A DNA stretch of 6,207 nucleotides from Nocardia sp. (GCA_017354515.1 JAFMQT010000187.1:1968-8174); one strand, 5' to 3'; positions 1 through 6,073 are shown, counted from the first letter of the stretch. Numbers and translations: made by a program. Notes: generated by a model not told the origin, from the letters alone.

Positions 1-5
1 TTCCG

Positions 6-701
6 TTATGAGGTGTCCGGCGCCGGGCGCAGCCGGAGCAGGACCCGCCGGGCGGTGTCCACCGTGGCCTCGACAACGGCCTTGGTGACGAAATGCCCGG
101 CCGCGGTGACCCCGAACAGCACGATGATGGCGGCGGGGGCCCAGGACCAGCTCAGCGCCAGCAGAATCCGCTCGAAGGCACCGCTGGGCTGCACCACCGG
201 TTCCCAGCTGTTGAGCCGAGCCCAGCGACCGAGGAAGATACCGACCGCACACGACAGGTGCAGCCCCAGCGTCACCGGAATCCGCAGCCGCCCCTGTCCG
301 GCGACCACCAGGAACCGGCCGACCTCGTTCAGCGCCAGGTGGTACGCCAGGAATCCGGACAGTATGAACACCGCGTACCAGGGCAGTACGGTCGATACGA
401 CCGGCCCGTCACCGGCGAAATGGACATCGTCGCGCAGATGCACCAGATCGGTGACCACGTAGGGTGCGTTGGGCAGGAACAGTACGAACAACACCAGCCC
501 CGCCCACCACACCGGCGAACGCGCACCGGGATCGGCGCGGCCCGTGCGGAACACCAGCAGCGCCAGTGCTACCGGGATCCAGGCCAGGACGGTGTTCCAG
601 ATCATCCACAGCAGGTTGCGATGAGCCAGACCCAGCAGACTCGTTCCCACCGCATCGAGCACGTCCATGCATCCATGATGCAATGTGCGTCGGTTCGGCA
701 C
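6..701 (-). CDS. DUF1361 family integral membrane protein
   Basis: This is a 231-residue multi-pass membrane protein whose biochemical role is not known to me. Hydrophobic segments lie at about residues 30-51, 64-82, 102-124, 140-158 and 178-200. Two motifs identify the DUF1361 family: LFLPNAPYVVTDLVHLR at 74-90 and GIFLGRWARLNSWE at 154-167. The length fits the family (about 200-230 residues). The stop is TAA. The start is uncertain: a GTG at 701 gives the full length, while an ATG at 668 removes 11 residues (MPNRRTLHHGC) and still leaves all membrane segments. Neither has a good Shine-Dalgarno sequence. The ATG at 668 lies just before the hydrophobic part and may be the better choice. The gene has the same orientation as htpG but is separated from it by a strong hairpin terminator, so it probably has its own promoter in 669-733. 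I found no convincing -10 or -35 there. Confidence 0.88.
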   Translation of the reverse strand: MPNRRTLHHGCMDVLDAVGTSLLGLAHRNLLWMIWNTVLAWIPVALALLVFRTGRADPGARSPVWWAGLVLFVLFLPNAPYVVTDLVHLRDDVHFAGDGPVVSTVLPWYAVFILSGFLAYHLALNEVGRFLVVAGQGRLRIPVTLGLHLSCAVGIFLGRWARLNSWEPVVQPSGAFERILLALSWSWAPAAIIVLFGVTAAGHFVTKAVVEATVDTARRVLLRLRPAPDTS

Positions 702-733
702 ACGGGTTGACGATGAAATCCCGTGGGATACAA

Positions 734-765
734 CGGGGCCCGCACCGGAGACGGTGCGGGCCCCG
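734..765 (-). terminator. Rho-independent-type terminator of htpG
   Basis: This is a perfect 14-bp inverted repeat: arms at 734-747 and 752-765 around a GAGA loop. The stem is extremely GC-rich. It begins 15 bases beyond the htpG stop codon. On the minus strand the hairpin is followed by a short T-containing run (TTGTAT), which is weak compared with an enterobacterial U-tract but usual for high-GC actinobacteria. A further CAA/TTG pairing outside the stem, with one bulged A, lengthens it. The hairpin should separate htpG transcription from the DUF1361 gene. Confidence 0.85.
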
Positions 766-779
766 ATTGTTCGCGTTCC

Positions 780-2819
780 CTACAGGGTGCTGGTCAGACG
801 GTCGGCCAGCACCTGGGCGAAGTGCGCCGGATCCTTCAGTTCGCCGCCCTCGGCCAGCACCGCGGTGCCGTACAGCAATTCCGCGGTCTGGGTGAGATCC
901 TCGGCCTTACCCTGCTCGGCCTCGTCCTTCTTGGCGCCGTAGGCATCACGCAGCCCGGTGACCAGCGGATGGGTCGGATTCAACTCCAGAATCCGCTTGG
1001 TCTCGGGCATCGGCTGCCCCGAGGCGCGGTACATCCGCTCCAATTGCGGGGTGAAGTCGAAGACGTCGCCCACCACACATGCCGGTGAGGTGGTCAGGCG
1101 TGAGGACAGCCGAACCTCCTTGACACTGTCGTCGAGCACCTGCTTCATCCACTTCAAGACGTCGCCGAAGTCCTTCTCCTGCTGTTCGCGCAGGGCCTCG
1201 GACTCCTTCTTCTCCTCCTCGGTCTCCAGATCGACCTCGCCCTTGGCGATGGACTGGAAGGCCTTACCGTCGAATTCGGGCACCTGGCCGACCCACATCT
1301 CGTCGACCGGGTCGGTGAGGATCAGCACCTCGCGGCCCTTGGCCTTGAACGCCTCCATATGCGGGGAGTTCTCGATCTGCTGCCGGGATTCGCCGGTCAT
1401 ATAGTAGATCTGTTCCTGCCCCTCGGGCATCCGCTCCACATACTGCGCGAGGGTGGTGGGCTCGGAATCGGAGTGCGTCGAGGCGAAGGACGAGACCTGC
1501 AGGATCGTTTCCCGATTGTCGAAGTCCGACAGCAGGCCCTCCTTGAGGACGCGGCCGAATTCGTTCCAGAAGGTCCGATATTTCGACTCGGTCGCGCTGT
1601 CCTCGGCGTTGGTGTCCTCGGTGGAGTTGTCCTGAGCGGCCTGCATGTCCTTGATGGTGGACAGCACCTTGCGGACCAGCCGCTTGCGGATCATCTGGAT
1701 CTGCCGATCCTGCTGCAGGATCTCGCGGGAGACGTTCAGCGACAGGTCCTGCGCGTCCACCACGCCCTTGACGAAGCGCAGATATTCCGGCATCAGCTCT
1801 TCGCAGTTGTCCATGATGAAGACCCGGCGCACATACAGCTGAATACCGCGCTGGTGTTCGCGCATGAACAGATCGAACGGCGCGTGCGAGGGAATGAACA
1901 GCAGCGCTTGATATTCGAAGGTGCCTTCGGCCTTGAGCGGGATGATCTCGAGCGGATCGTCCCAGGCATGTGAGACGTGCTTGTAGAACTCCTTGTACTC
2001 CTCATCGGAGACATCGCTGCGCGGGCGCGTCCACAGCGCCTTCTGCGAGTTGAGCGTCTGCTCCTCGAGGACGGTCTTTTCCTCTTTGGCAGCGCCCTCA
2101 GGTTGCTCCGCGGGCTCCGCTCCGTCCGCCTCGGCCTCTACCGTGACCGTTCGCTCGACAGTCATCCGAATCGGCCAGGAGATGAAGTCCGAGTACTTCT
2201 TGACGATCTCGCGGAGCTTCCACTCCTGCGTGTAGTCGAAGAGGTGATCCTCCTCGTCGGCGCCCTTCAGGTGCAGCGATACCGCGGTGCCCTGCGGGGC
2301 GTCGTCGAGGGTTTCGATGGTGTAGGTCGAGCTTCCGGCGGACGACTCCCAGCGAGTTCCGGCCGACTCGCCCGCGCGGCGGGTGGTCAGCGAGACCGTA
2401 TCGGCCACCATGAAGGTCGAATAGAAGCCGATACCGAACTGGCCGATCAGATCCTCGGAACTGACCCCCTCGCCACCCTTGGACTCGAGCAGCTGGCGAC
2501 GCAGTTCGGCGGTACCGGATTTGGCGAGGGTCCCGATGAGATCGATGACCTCATCGCGCGACATGCCGATTCCGTTGTCGCGCACGGTCAATATGCGAGC
2601 GTCGGGGTCGACCTCGAGCTGGATGTGCAGATCCGAGGTGTCCACCTCGAGATCCTTGTCCCGGTACGACTCGAGCCGCAGTTTGTCGAGTGCGTCCGAG
2701 GAGTTCGAGATCAACTCGCGCAGGAAGGTGTCTTTATTCGAGTAGACCGAGTGGATCATCAGTTCCAGCAGCTGATGGGTCTCGGCCTGAAACTCCAGTT
2801 GTTCGACGTGATCGGTCAC
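780..2819 (-). CDS. htpG: Chaperone protein HtpG (bacterial Hsp90)
   Basis: This is a cytosolic, ATP-dependent homodimeric Hsp90 chaperone of 679 residues. The N-terminal GHKL ATPase domain is clear: NKDTFLRELISNSSDALDKLR at 28-48 with the catalytic Glu (E35) and Mg-binding Asn (N39), DNGIGM at 81-86, GTLAKSGT at 96-103, and the lid glycine motif GQFGIGF at 126-132. The middle domain has PFDLFMREHQRGIQLYVRRVFIMD at 314-337 and LNVSREILQQ at 361-370, whose R365 is the expected ATP-contacting arginine. The C-terminal dimerisation domain runs from about 560 and holds LSSRLTTSPACVV and the late LNPTHPLV. It is longer than E. coli HtpG (624 residues) because of charged stretches at about 226-250 and 394-412. 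It starts with GTG inside the stop of the upstream nuclease gene (GTGA overlap) and has no strong Shine-Dalgarno sequence of its own, so translation is likely coupled. No HrcA/CIRCE or HspR/HAIR-like operator was seen upstream of the operon. Confidence 0.98.
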   Translation of the reverse strand: MTDHVEQLEFQAETHQLLELMIHSVYSNKDTFLRELISNSSDALDKLRLESYRDKDLEVDTSDLHIQLEVDPDARILTVRDNGIGMSRDEVIDLIGTLAKSGTAELRRQLLESKGGEGVSSEDLIGQFGIGFYSTFMVADTVSLTTRRAGESAGTRWESSAGSSTYTIETLDDAPQGTAVSLHLKGADEEDHLFDYTQEWKLREIVKKYSDFISWPIRMTVERTVTVEAEADGAEPAEQPEGAAKEEKTVLEEQTLNSQKALWTRPRSDVSDEEYKEFYKHVSHAWDDPLEIIPLKAEGTFEYQALLFIPSHAPFDLFMREHQRGIQLYVRRVFIMDNCEELMPEYLRFVKGVVDAQDLSLNVSREILQQDRQIQMIRKRLVRKVLSTIKDMQAAQDNSTEDTNAEDSATESKYRTFWNEFGRVLKEGLLSDFDNRETILQVSSFASTHSDSEPTTLAQYVERMPEGQEQIYYMTGESRQQIENSPHMEAFKAKGREVLILTDPVDEMWVGQVPEFDGKAFQSIAKGEVDLETEEEKKESEALREQQEKDFGDVLKWMKQVLDDSVKEVRLSSRLTTSPACVVGDVFDFTPQLERMYRASGQPMPETKRILELNPTHPLVTGLRDAYGAKKDEAEQGKAEDLTQTAELLYGTAVLAEGGELKDPAHFAQVLADRLTSTL
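2816..2819 (-). other. GTGA stop/start overlap between nuclease gene and htpG
   Basis: On the minus strand the four bases GTGA hold the htpG start codon (GTG, 2819-2817) and the nuclease stop codon (TGA, 2818-2816). Such overlaps usually mean that a terminating ribosome re-initiates on the next gene, keeping the two products in a fixed ratio. Upstream of this GTG the sequence ATCGGACC offers only a weak GGA near the start, which supports coupling over independent initiation. Confidence 0.9.
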
Positions 2820-4678
2820 GGTCCGATAGTACGACCCCCGGGATCGGGGTCGTCAAAGTCGGTCATCGCCGGAATCTCGGCGTCGGCGCTGCGCGCGCCC
2901 GCCGCCGCCGGCGCCATCCATTCCCGCAGCGCGAGCGTCGCGCGCACATCGTCCTCGTTGTACTCCAGCAGTCTGGTGCGTTGCGACAGATCGGGTGCGT
3001 CGTCGTAACCCACCGCCAGCCGGTACCAGCTCATCGACGCCTCTCCCCCGGCCTCGGGATCGCGCCAGCCGAATCCGGCCAGCGGGGCGATCTTCTTGAG
3101 TCCCTTACCGTTCGGGCAGATGAACTGTTCGGAGACCGCCTGGAACATATCCACCCACTGCGGTCCGTCGACGAAGGCGCGGATCTCGGATTCGGTGGGC
3201 ACGCCCGGCCGGCCCGCGAAGCGGCGGGCCGACTCGTACAACCATTTGTCCTCCGCGGTGCGTGAATAGCAGTACGCGGCAAAGGTTTTGCCCGATTCGG
3301 TGGCGCGGGCGCGGATATCCATCAGCCAGGTCCAGAATTCGGCGAACGATCGCGCCTCATCGGCGGTCGGGAGCGGATCCCAGGTGACGAACGGCCGGTA
3401 CACGCCGTCGAGCAGGGTGCCCCACAGATAGGCGCCGTACTCCTGGTAGCTCTCCAGATCGACGTCGACCTCGACATCGGCGCGGCGCACCCGGACCCGG
3501 CGCACCCGCCGCACCAGCGGGGCGCCGGCCTTCCAGGCGCGGGCGGTGACCACAGTCTCGGTGAACGGCTCGTACTGCCAATCCTCGGGTTCGGCGCCAC
3601 GCCAACCGGCCAGCTCGTCGATGGTCCGCACGCCGTGCCGACGCAGCAGATCCGCCCGCGAACCCGGGGCGACGAGACTGACATCGCGATGCTCGGACAA
3701 CCAGCCCTCACATCCGGCACCCGGCTGCTCGGTCTGCTCCGGAGTGCGCGACCACCAGGGGCACCGGCGACATTCGGGCACCTTGGACGGCACCGTCGGC
3801 GACTGCCCGCGCACCACCGCGATCCGGTCCGCGTACCGCTCGTCGTAATCGTCGAGGACGGCCGACAGATCGTGTACCAGAATGCGGTCGAAGTGATATC
3901 CGATGGCGCCGCCGACCAGGGCCGGGCTCGCCAGCCCGTGGCGCTGCAGCATCCGGTACACATGGGCCAGCCGCAGCTGGTCCCGGGTCTGCGGCCGGAT
4001 CCGAACCGCCCTGTCCTGCTTCGGATTCCAGTCGTGGAGATCCGAGGTGGTGGGGTGGAAGTCGGCGGGGTCGGGCTGACGGGGATCGGTCACCTTGTGG
4101 TTGACCACGATCACCGGGATGTAGCCGCCACGTGCTTGGTCGCGCACCAGGATCTCGCAGCTACCACGACGGCCGGTATCGGACTCCTGCGGCAGCACCG
4201 CACCCCAGATCCGCGGTGCGCCTTCGGCGCACGCGCGCAAGGTGGCCTCGGCGCGGGCACGTGCCGGTTGTCCGGGGTCGACGAGAACCCACCGCTGGGG
4301 ATCCGCCGCGACCAAGGTGTCGCGGACATGCGCCCGGTGCGCGGCCGCGGCCTCCCGACGCTGGGCAACTCCGGAATCCTCGGCCACACCCAGCAGCCGT
4401 TCGGGGTGGATGGCGTTCAGATGCAGTCGATGACGGCAGCCGATCAGGGACCGGGCGTCCAAGTAGGCGGTGCGCGACGCGGATTCGGGTTCTCCGGATC
4501 GGGTGGGTGAGTCCGGAATTTCGGGGGCCCGTCGCTGACCGCCCCCGCCGTCGTTCACCTGACCATCTCGGTCACCACTGCCCGAATACACGCTATGCAG
4601 TATGGTCCCCTCCTCCGACAGGCCCGCCACCCGCATCGCCGGGCCCGGATTGGTCCCGGGACACGATCCATCGGTCAC
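2816..4678 (-). CDS. TM0106 family RecB-like nuclease with C-terminal RNase H-like exonuclease domain
   Basis: This is a predicted DNA nuclease of up to 620 residues; the physiological substrate is unknown. Family features appear in order: YLDARSLIGCRHRLHL at 72-87 with Cys81, the RecB-type nuclease core at about 150-200, CRRC at 303-306 with Cys323 (Cys81/303/306/323 are a candidate Cas4/AddB-like Fe-S site), and an HhH-like GVRTIDELAGW at 349-359. The C-terminal RNase H-like (YprB/DEDD) domain has DLE at 407-409, an E476 position, VDMF at 509-512, GKGLKKIAPLAGFGWR at 524-539 and YNEDDV at 573-578. In the N-terminal core the usual D and D/E-x-K residues look changed (E175, N193-H-K195). The first 70 residues are Gly/Ser/Pro-rich and not family-like. 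The true start may be GTG 4558, ATG 4636 or GTG 4678. The gene heads a minus-strand unit and overlaps htpG by four bases. Confidence 0.85.
   Translation of the reverse strand: MTDGSCPGTNPGPAMRVAGLSEEGTILHSVYSGSGDRDGQVNDGGGGQRRAPEIPDSPTRSGEPESASRTAYLDARSLIGCRHRLHLNAIHPERLLGVAEDSGVAQRREAAAAHRAHVRDTLVAADPQRWVLVDPGQPARARAEATLRACAEGAPRIWGAVLPQESDTGRRGSCEILVRDQARGGYIPVIVVNHKVTDPRQPDPADFHPTTSDLHDWNPKQDRAVRIRPQTRDQLRLAHVYRMLQRHGLASPALVGGAIGYHFDRILVHDLSAVLDDYDERYADRIAVVRGQSPTVPSKVPECRRCPWWSRTPEQTEQPGAGCEGWLSEHRDVSLVAPGSRADLLRRHGVRTIDELAGWRGAEPEDWQYEPFTETVVTARAWKAGAPLVRRVRRVRVRRADVEVDVDLESYQEYGAYLWGTLLDGVYRPFVTWDPLPTADEARSFAEFWTWLMDIRARATESGKTFAAYCYSRTAEDKWLYESARRFAGRPGVPTESEIRAFVDGPQWVDMFQAVSEQFICPNGKGLKKIAPLAGFGWRDPEAGGEASMSWYRLAVGYDDAPDLSQRTRLLEYNEDDVRATLALREWMAPAAAGARSADAEIPAMTDFDDPDPGGRTIGP
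2831..2853 (-). repeat. Inverted repeat (RNA hairpin) just upstream of the htpG start
   Basis: Arms ACGACCCC (2831-2838) and GGGGTCGT (2846-2853) form a perfect 8-bp stem with a 7-base loop. Allowing one bulged C gives 9 bp with a GGAT tetraloop. It lies in the last codons of the nuclease gene, ending 11 bases before the htpG GTG in the mRNA, and it pairs the only purine-rich GGGGGT run near that start. It could modulate htpG initiation or be a coincidence of the repeated Asp/Pro/Gly codons. The pairing is seen directly; the function is inferred. Confidence 0.4.
4609..4616 (-). promoter_or_regulatory. Strong Shine-Dalgarno-like GGAGGAGG inside the annotated 5' end of the nuclease gene
   Basis: The minus strand reads GGAGGAGG, the best ribosome-binding match near the 5' end of this gene. 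No ATG or GTG lies at the right distance in frame. A CTG (4600-4598) is eight bases downstream, and the next in-frame GTG (4591) is 17 bases away. It may mark a CTG start, or be a chance Ser-Glu-Glu-Gly coding match. Immediately downstream CATACT resembles a -10 box, which could alternatively place a promoter here and favour the GTG at 4558 as the start. Confidence 0.3.
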
Positions 4679-4757
4679 GGGCCGCTAGAGTTGGCGCAAA
4701 CCGTGTCGCGAGTGGGTATATCAGCAAACGGAATCGGCATGACGGAGAGGGCCTTCG
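4679..4757. promoter_or_regulatory. Divergent intergenic region between the nuclease-htpG unit and the DUF6474-like gene
   Basis: These 79 bases (199 if the nuclease begins at 4558) separate divergently transcribed genes and must hold promoters for at least the plus-strand gene. On the plus strand TTGGCG (4691-4696) and TATATC (4717-4722) resemble -35 and -10 boxes, but their spacing of 20 is long. The stretch GGGTATATCAGCAAA is notably AT-richer than its surroundings. No palindromic operator was seen. A Shine-Dalgarno sequence GGAGAGG at 4744-4750 serves the plus-strand gene. Confidence 0.4.
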
Positions 4758-5402
4758 ATGGGGTTGTTCACCAAGCGAAAGCGGCGGCGCGCGGACCGCA
4801 AAGCGGAGGCGAAAGCCCTCAAACACAAGGCCGGCTTGGAGGCCAAGCTCGGCGCCCGCAACGACCGCAAGCGCCACCGCGCCGAGATCCGCAACCAGCG
4901 TGACCTGACCAAGGCCCAGATCGCGACCCTGAAAGCGGAGGAGAAGGCGGCGCTCAAGGCCGCCGAGAAGGCCGACCGCGAACTGCTCAGCGCCGGCCAG
5001 GTCAAGAAATATCTGGGCGTGGCGCGGGTGCTGGTGCCGGTGCTGACCCCGCTGGTCTATCGGGCCGCGACCTACGTGCGCGGTCAGCTCGACACCCGGC
5101 GTGCGCATCGGCTGGGGATCGGTGTCGGCGAACTCGGGAACTTCAGCGGGCACGGCGCCCGGATGCAGGCCCGGATCGCCTCGCTGGAGTCCTCGCTGGG
5201 CGAACTCGAGGCCAAGGGCGGTAAGAACGGCGATACCCAGAAGTTCGTTTCCGCCACCCGCGATCGTCTCGACAGTCTCACCGCGGCGGTGCACACCGCC
5301 GATCAGATGCCCGTCTCCAGGCGGCGCGCGGTGCACAGCTCCATCTCCGCCGAACTGGCCGGCGTCGAGGCCGATATCCTCGCGCGCCTCGGCGTGCGCT
5401 GA
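4758..5402 (+). CDS. DUF6474-like basic coiled-coil protein
   Basis: This 214-residue protein has no known function. Residues 1-80 are extremely rich in Lys, Arg, Ala and Glu, predicted as long charged helix or coiled coil (for example KRKRRRADRKAEAKALKHK at 6-24). A single hydrophobic stretch follows at about 86-107 (LGVARVLVPVLTPLVYRAATYV), which could be a membrane helix or a membrane-dipping segment. After it come a conserved-looking loop, RRAHRLGIGVGELGNFSGHGARM at 114-136, and two more amphipathic helices to the end. I associate this architecture with the actinobacterial DUF6474 family; that is recognition from memory, not a search. The ATG at 4758 is supported by GGAGAGG seven bases upstream. 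The gene is divergent from the nuclease-htpG unit and probably co-transcribed with the following membrane protein gene, 13 bases downstream. The positive N-terminus could bind nucleic acid or phospholipid. Confidence 0.75.
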   Translation: MGLFTKRKRRRADRKAEAKALKHKAGLEAKLGARNDRKRHRAEIRNQRDLTKAQIATLKAEEKAALKAAEKADRELLSAGQVKKYLGVARVLVPVLTPLVYRAATYVRGQLDTRRAHRLGIGVGELGNFSGHGARMQARIASLESSLGELEAKGGKNGDTQKFVSATRDRLDSLTAAVHTADQMPVSRRRAVHSSISAELAGVEADILARLGVR

Positions 5403-5415
5403 TCCGCACCGCCCC

Positions 5416-6012
5416 ATGCCAGACCGTGACCGAGCCACAGCGCGACCGCGCGACCGGTGTGCGCTCGGGCGGCCGGGGGCGGCGGCGTTGCGCGGCGGGC
5501 TGGTCGGTGCGACCGTCGTGGTACTCGCGATCGCGGCGCACGGCGGGGCCGGCGGCGGATATCCGGGCACGCCGGGCTGCGCGCTGCTGCTGTCGATAGC
5601 CGCGGCGGCCGGAAGCGTGGCCGCGCTACTGCCCGACCGCGAGGGGCTTCCGCACCGGATCGCGGTACCGGCCGCACTCGGCGGCGGACAGCTGGCGGCC
5701 CATCTGGCCCTGACCTCGGCGGCCACGCACGGCGGTCACCACATGTCTTGTGACGGCGGCGCATTCGTGCCGCATTATCCGGGCGGCTGGATGGCGGCGG
5801 CACATGCGCTCGCCACCGCCGCATGCGCACTACTCATCGTGACCGCCGAGCGGTTCTACCGCGTCGTCTCGCGGACGGTGCACGCGCTGACCTCGCGCCC
5901 CGGCCCACCACCGGGCATTCGGTCGGTATTCCTGCGGGATACCACCGGCGCGCCGCCACGGCGGCTGTGTGCCGGCGCGGTCGGCCCGCGGGCCCCTCCG
6001 GCATTCGCCTGA
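5416..6012 (+). CDS. Small four-helix membrane protein with His/Met/Cys-rich loop
   Basis: This 198-residue protein has no function I can name. A short Arg-rich cytosolic N-terminus (1-20) is followed by four predicted membrane helices at about 24-42, 54-72, 83-103 and 125-144. The loop between helices 3 and 4 carries H105, H108, H109, M110, C112 and H120 (THGGHHMSCDGG at 104-115). Further His residues lie in or at the ends of helices (H42, H96, H130). This clustering suggests metal binding. The C-terminal tail (151-198) is Arg/Pro-rich and disordered. The ATG at 5416 is the only plausible start, since the frame is open further upstream only as an overlap with the preceding gene. No Shine-Dalgarno sequence is visible, so translation may depend on the gene 13 bases upstream. 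My recollection is that similar proteins occur in actinobacteria beside YcnI/CopC-type copper genes, and the next gene here encodes an exported protein. Copper handling is an inference. Confidence 0.72.
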   Translation: MPDRDRATARPRDRCALGRPGAAALRGGLVGATVVVLAIAAHGGAGGGYPGTPGCALLLSIAAAAGSVAALLPDREGLPHRIAVPAALGGGQLAAHLALTSAATHGGHHMSCDGGAFVPHYPGGWMAAAHALATAACALLIVTAERFYRVVSRTVHALTSRPGPPPGIRSVFLRDTTGAPPRRLCAGAVGPRAPPAFA

Positions 6013-6026
6013 TCTCGATTTCCACA

Positions 6027-6047
6027 CCCGATCCCGCCGGGACCGGG
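6027..6047 (+). terminator. Weak hairpin after the four-helix membrane protein gene
   Basis: CCCGATCCC (6027-6035) and GGGACCGGG (6039-6047) pair as a 9-bp stem with one A-C mismatch and a three-base loop, 15 bases after the stop codon. No real T-run follows, so termination may be partial and some read-through into the next gene is possible. Confidence 0.4.
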
Positions 6048-6050
6048 CGT

Positions 6051-6073
6051 CGAGTCTATTCAGTTAGAACTCG
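6051..6073. promoter_or_regulatory. Imperfect palindrome in the upstream region of the exported-protein gene
   Basis: CGAGTCTA (6051-6058) and TAGAACTCG (6065-6073) form an 8-bp inverted repeat with one unpaired A and a six-base spacer. It sits in the most AT-rich part of the right end, 55-78 bases before the GTG at 6129. This is the right place for an operator or promoter. I cannot match it to a known regulator site; it does not resemble the GC-rich CsoR operator. No convincing -10/-35 pair was seen in 6013-6128. Confidence 0.3.

Noticed and set aside
1977..3008. Long open frame of 343 codons on the plus strand opposite htpG
   Set aside because: It lies wholly antisense to the unmistakable htpG and the nuclease gene end, has an Arg/Leu/Gly/Val-rich composition typical of GC-rich antisense frames, and shows no recognisable motif.
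3635..4510. Open frame of 291 codons on the plus strand opposite the nuclease gene
   Set aside because: It is antisense to conserved nuclease motifs (Cys cluster, HhH-like segment), has no ribosome-binding site and its composition fits a shadow frame.
2816..4678. A Cas4 of a CRISPR system
   Set aside because: The four-cysteine RecB-like domain recalls Cas4, but the protein is over 500 residues, has a C-terminal RNase H-like domain typical of the TM0106 family, and no CRISPR repeats or cas genes are in the window.
4679..4757. Heat-shock operators (CIRCE for HrcA or HAIR for HspR) upstream of the nuclease-htpG unit
   Set aside because: Neither the TTAGCACTC-N9-GAGTGCTAA pattern nor a CTTGAGT-N7-ACTCAAG pattern could be found here or in the alternative leader to 4558.
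4132..4908. Open frame of 258 codons crossing the divergent intergenic region
   Set aside because: It overlaps the nuclease gene antisense and the DUF6474-like gene out of frame, and its Arg/Pro/Ser-rich translation is not protein-like.
5101..5415. N-terminal extension of the four-helix membrane protein overlapping the preceding gene
   Set aside because: The frame is open upstream to 5101, but this part overlaps the DUF6474-like gene in another frame, gives Arg/Ser/Pro-rich sequence, and ATG 5416 lies just after the preceding stop.
4593..5726. Long open frame of 377 codons on the minus strand opposite the DUF6474-like gene
   Set aside because: It covers the divergent promoter region and runs antisense to two genes with better codon patterns and a good ribosome-binding site. 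The translation is Ala/Arg/Gly/Pro-rich with no domain.
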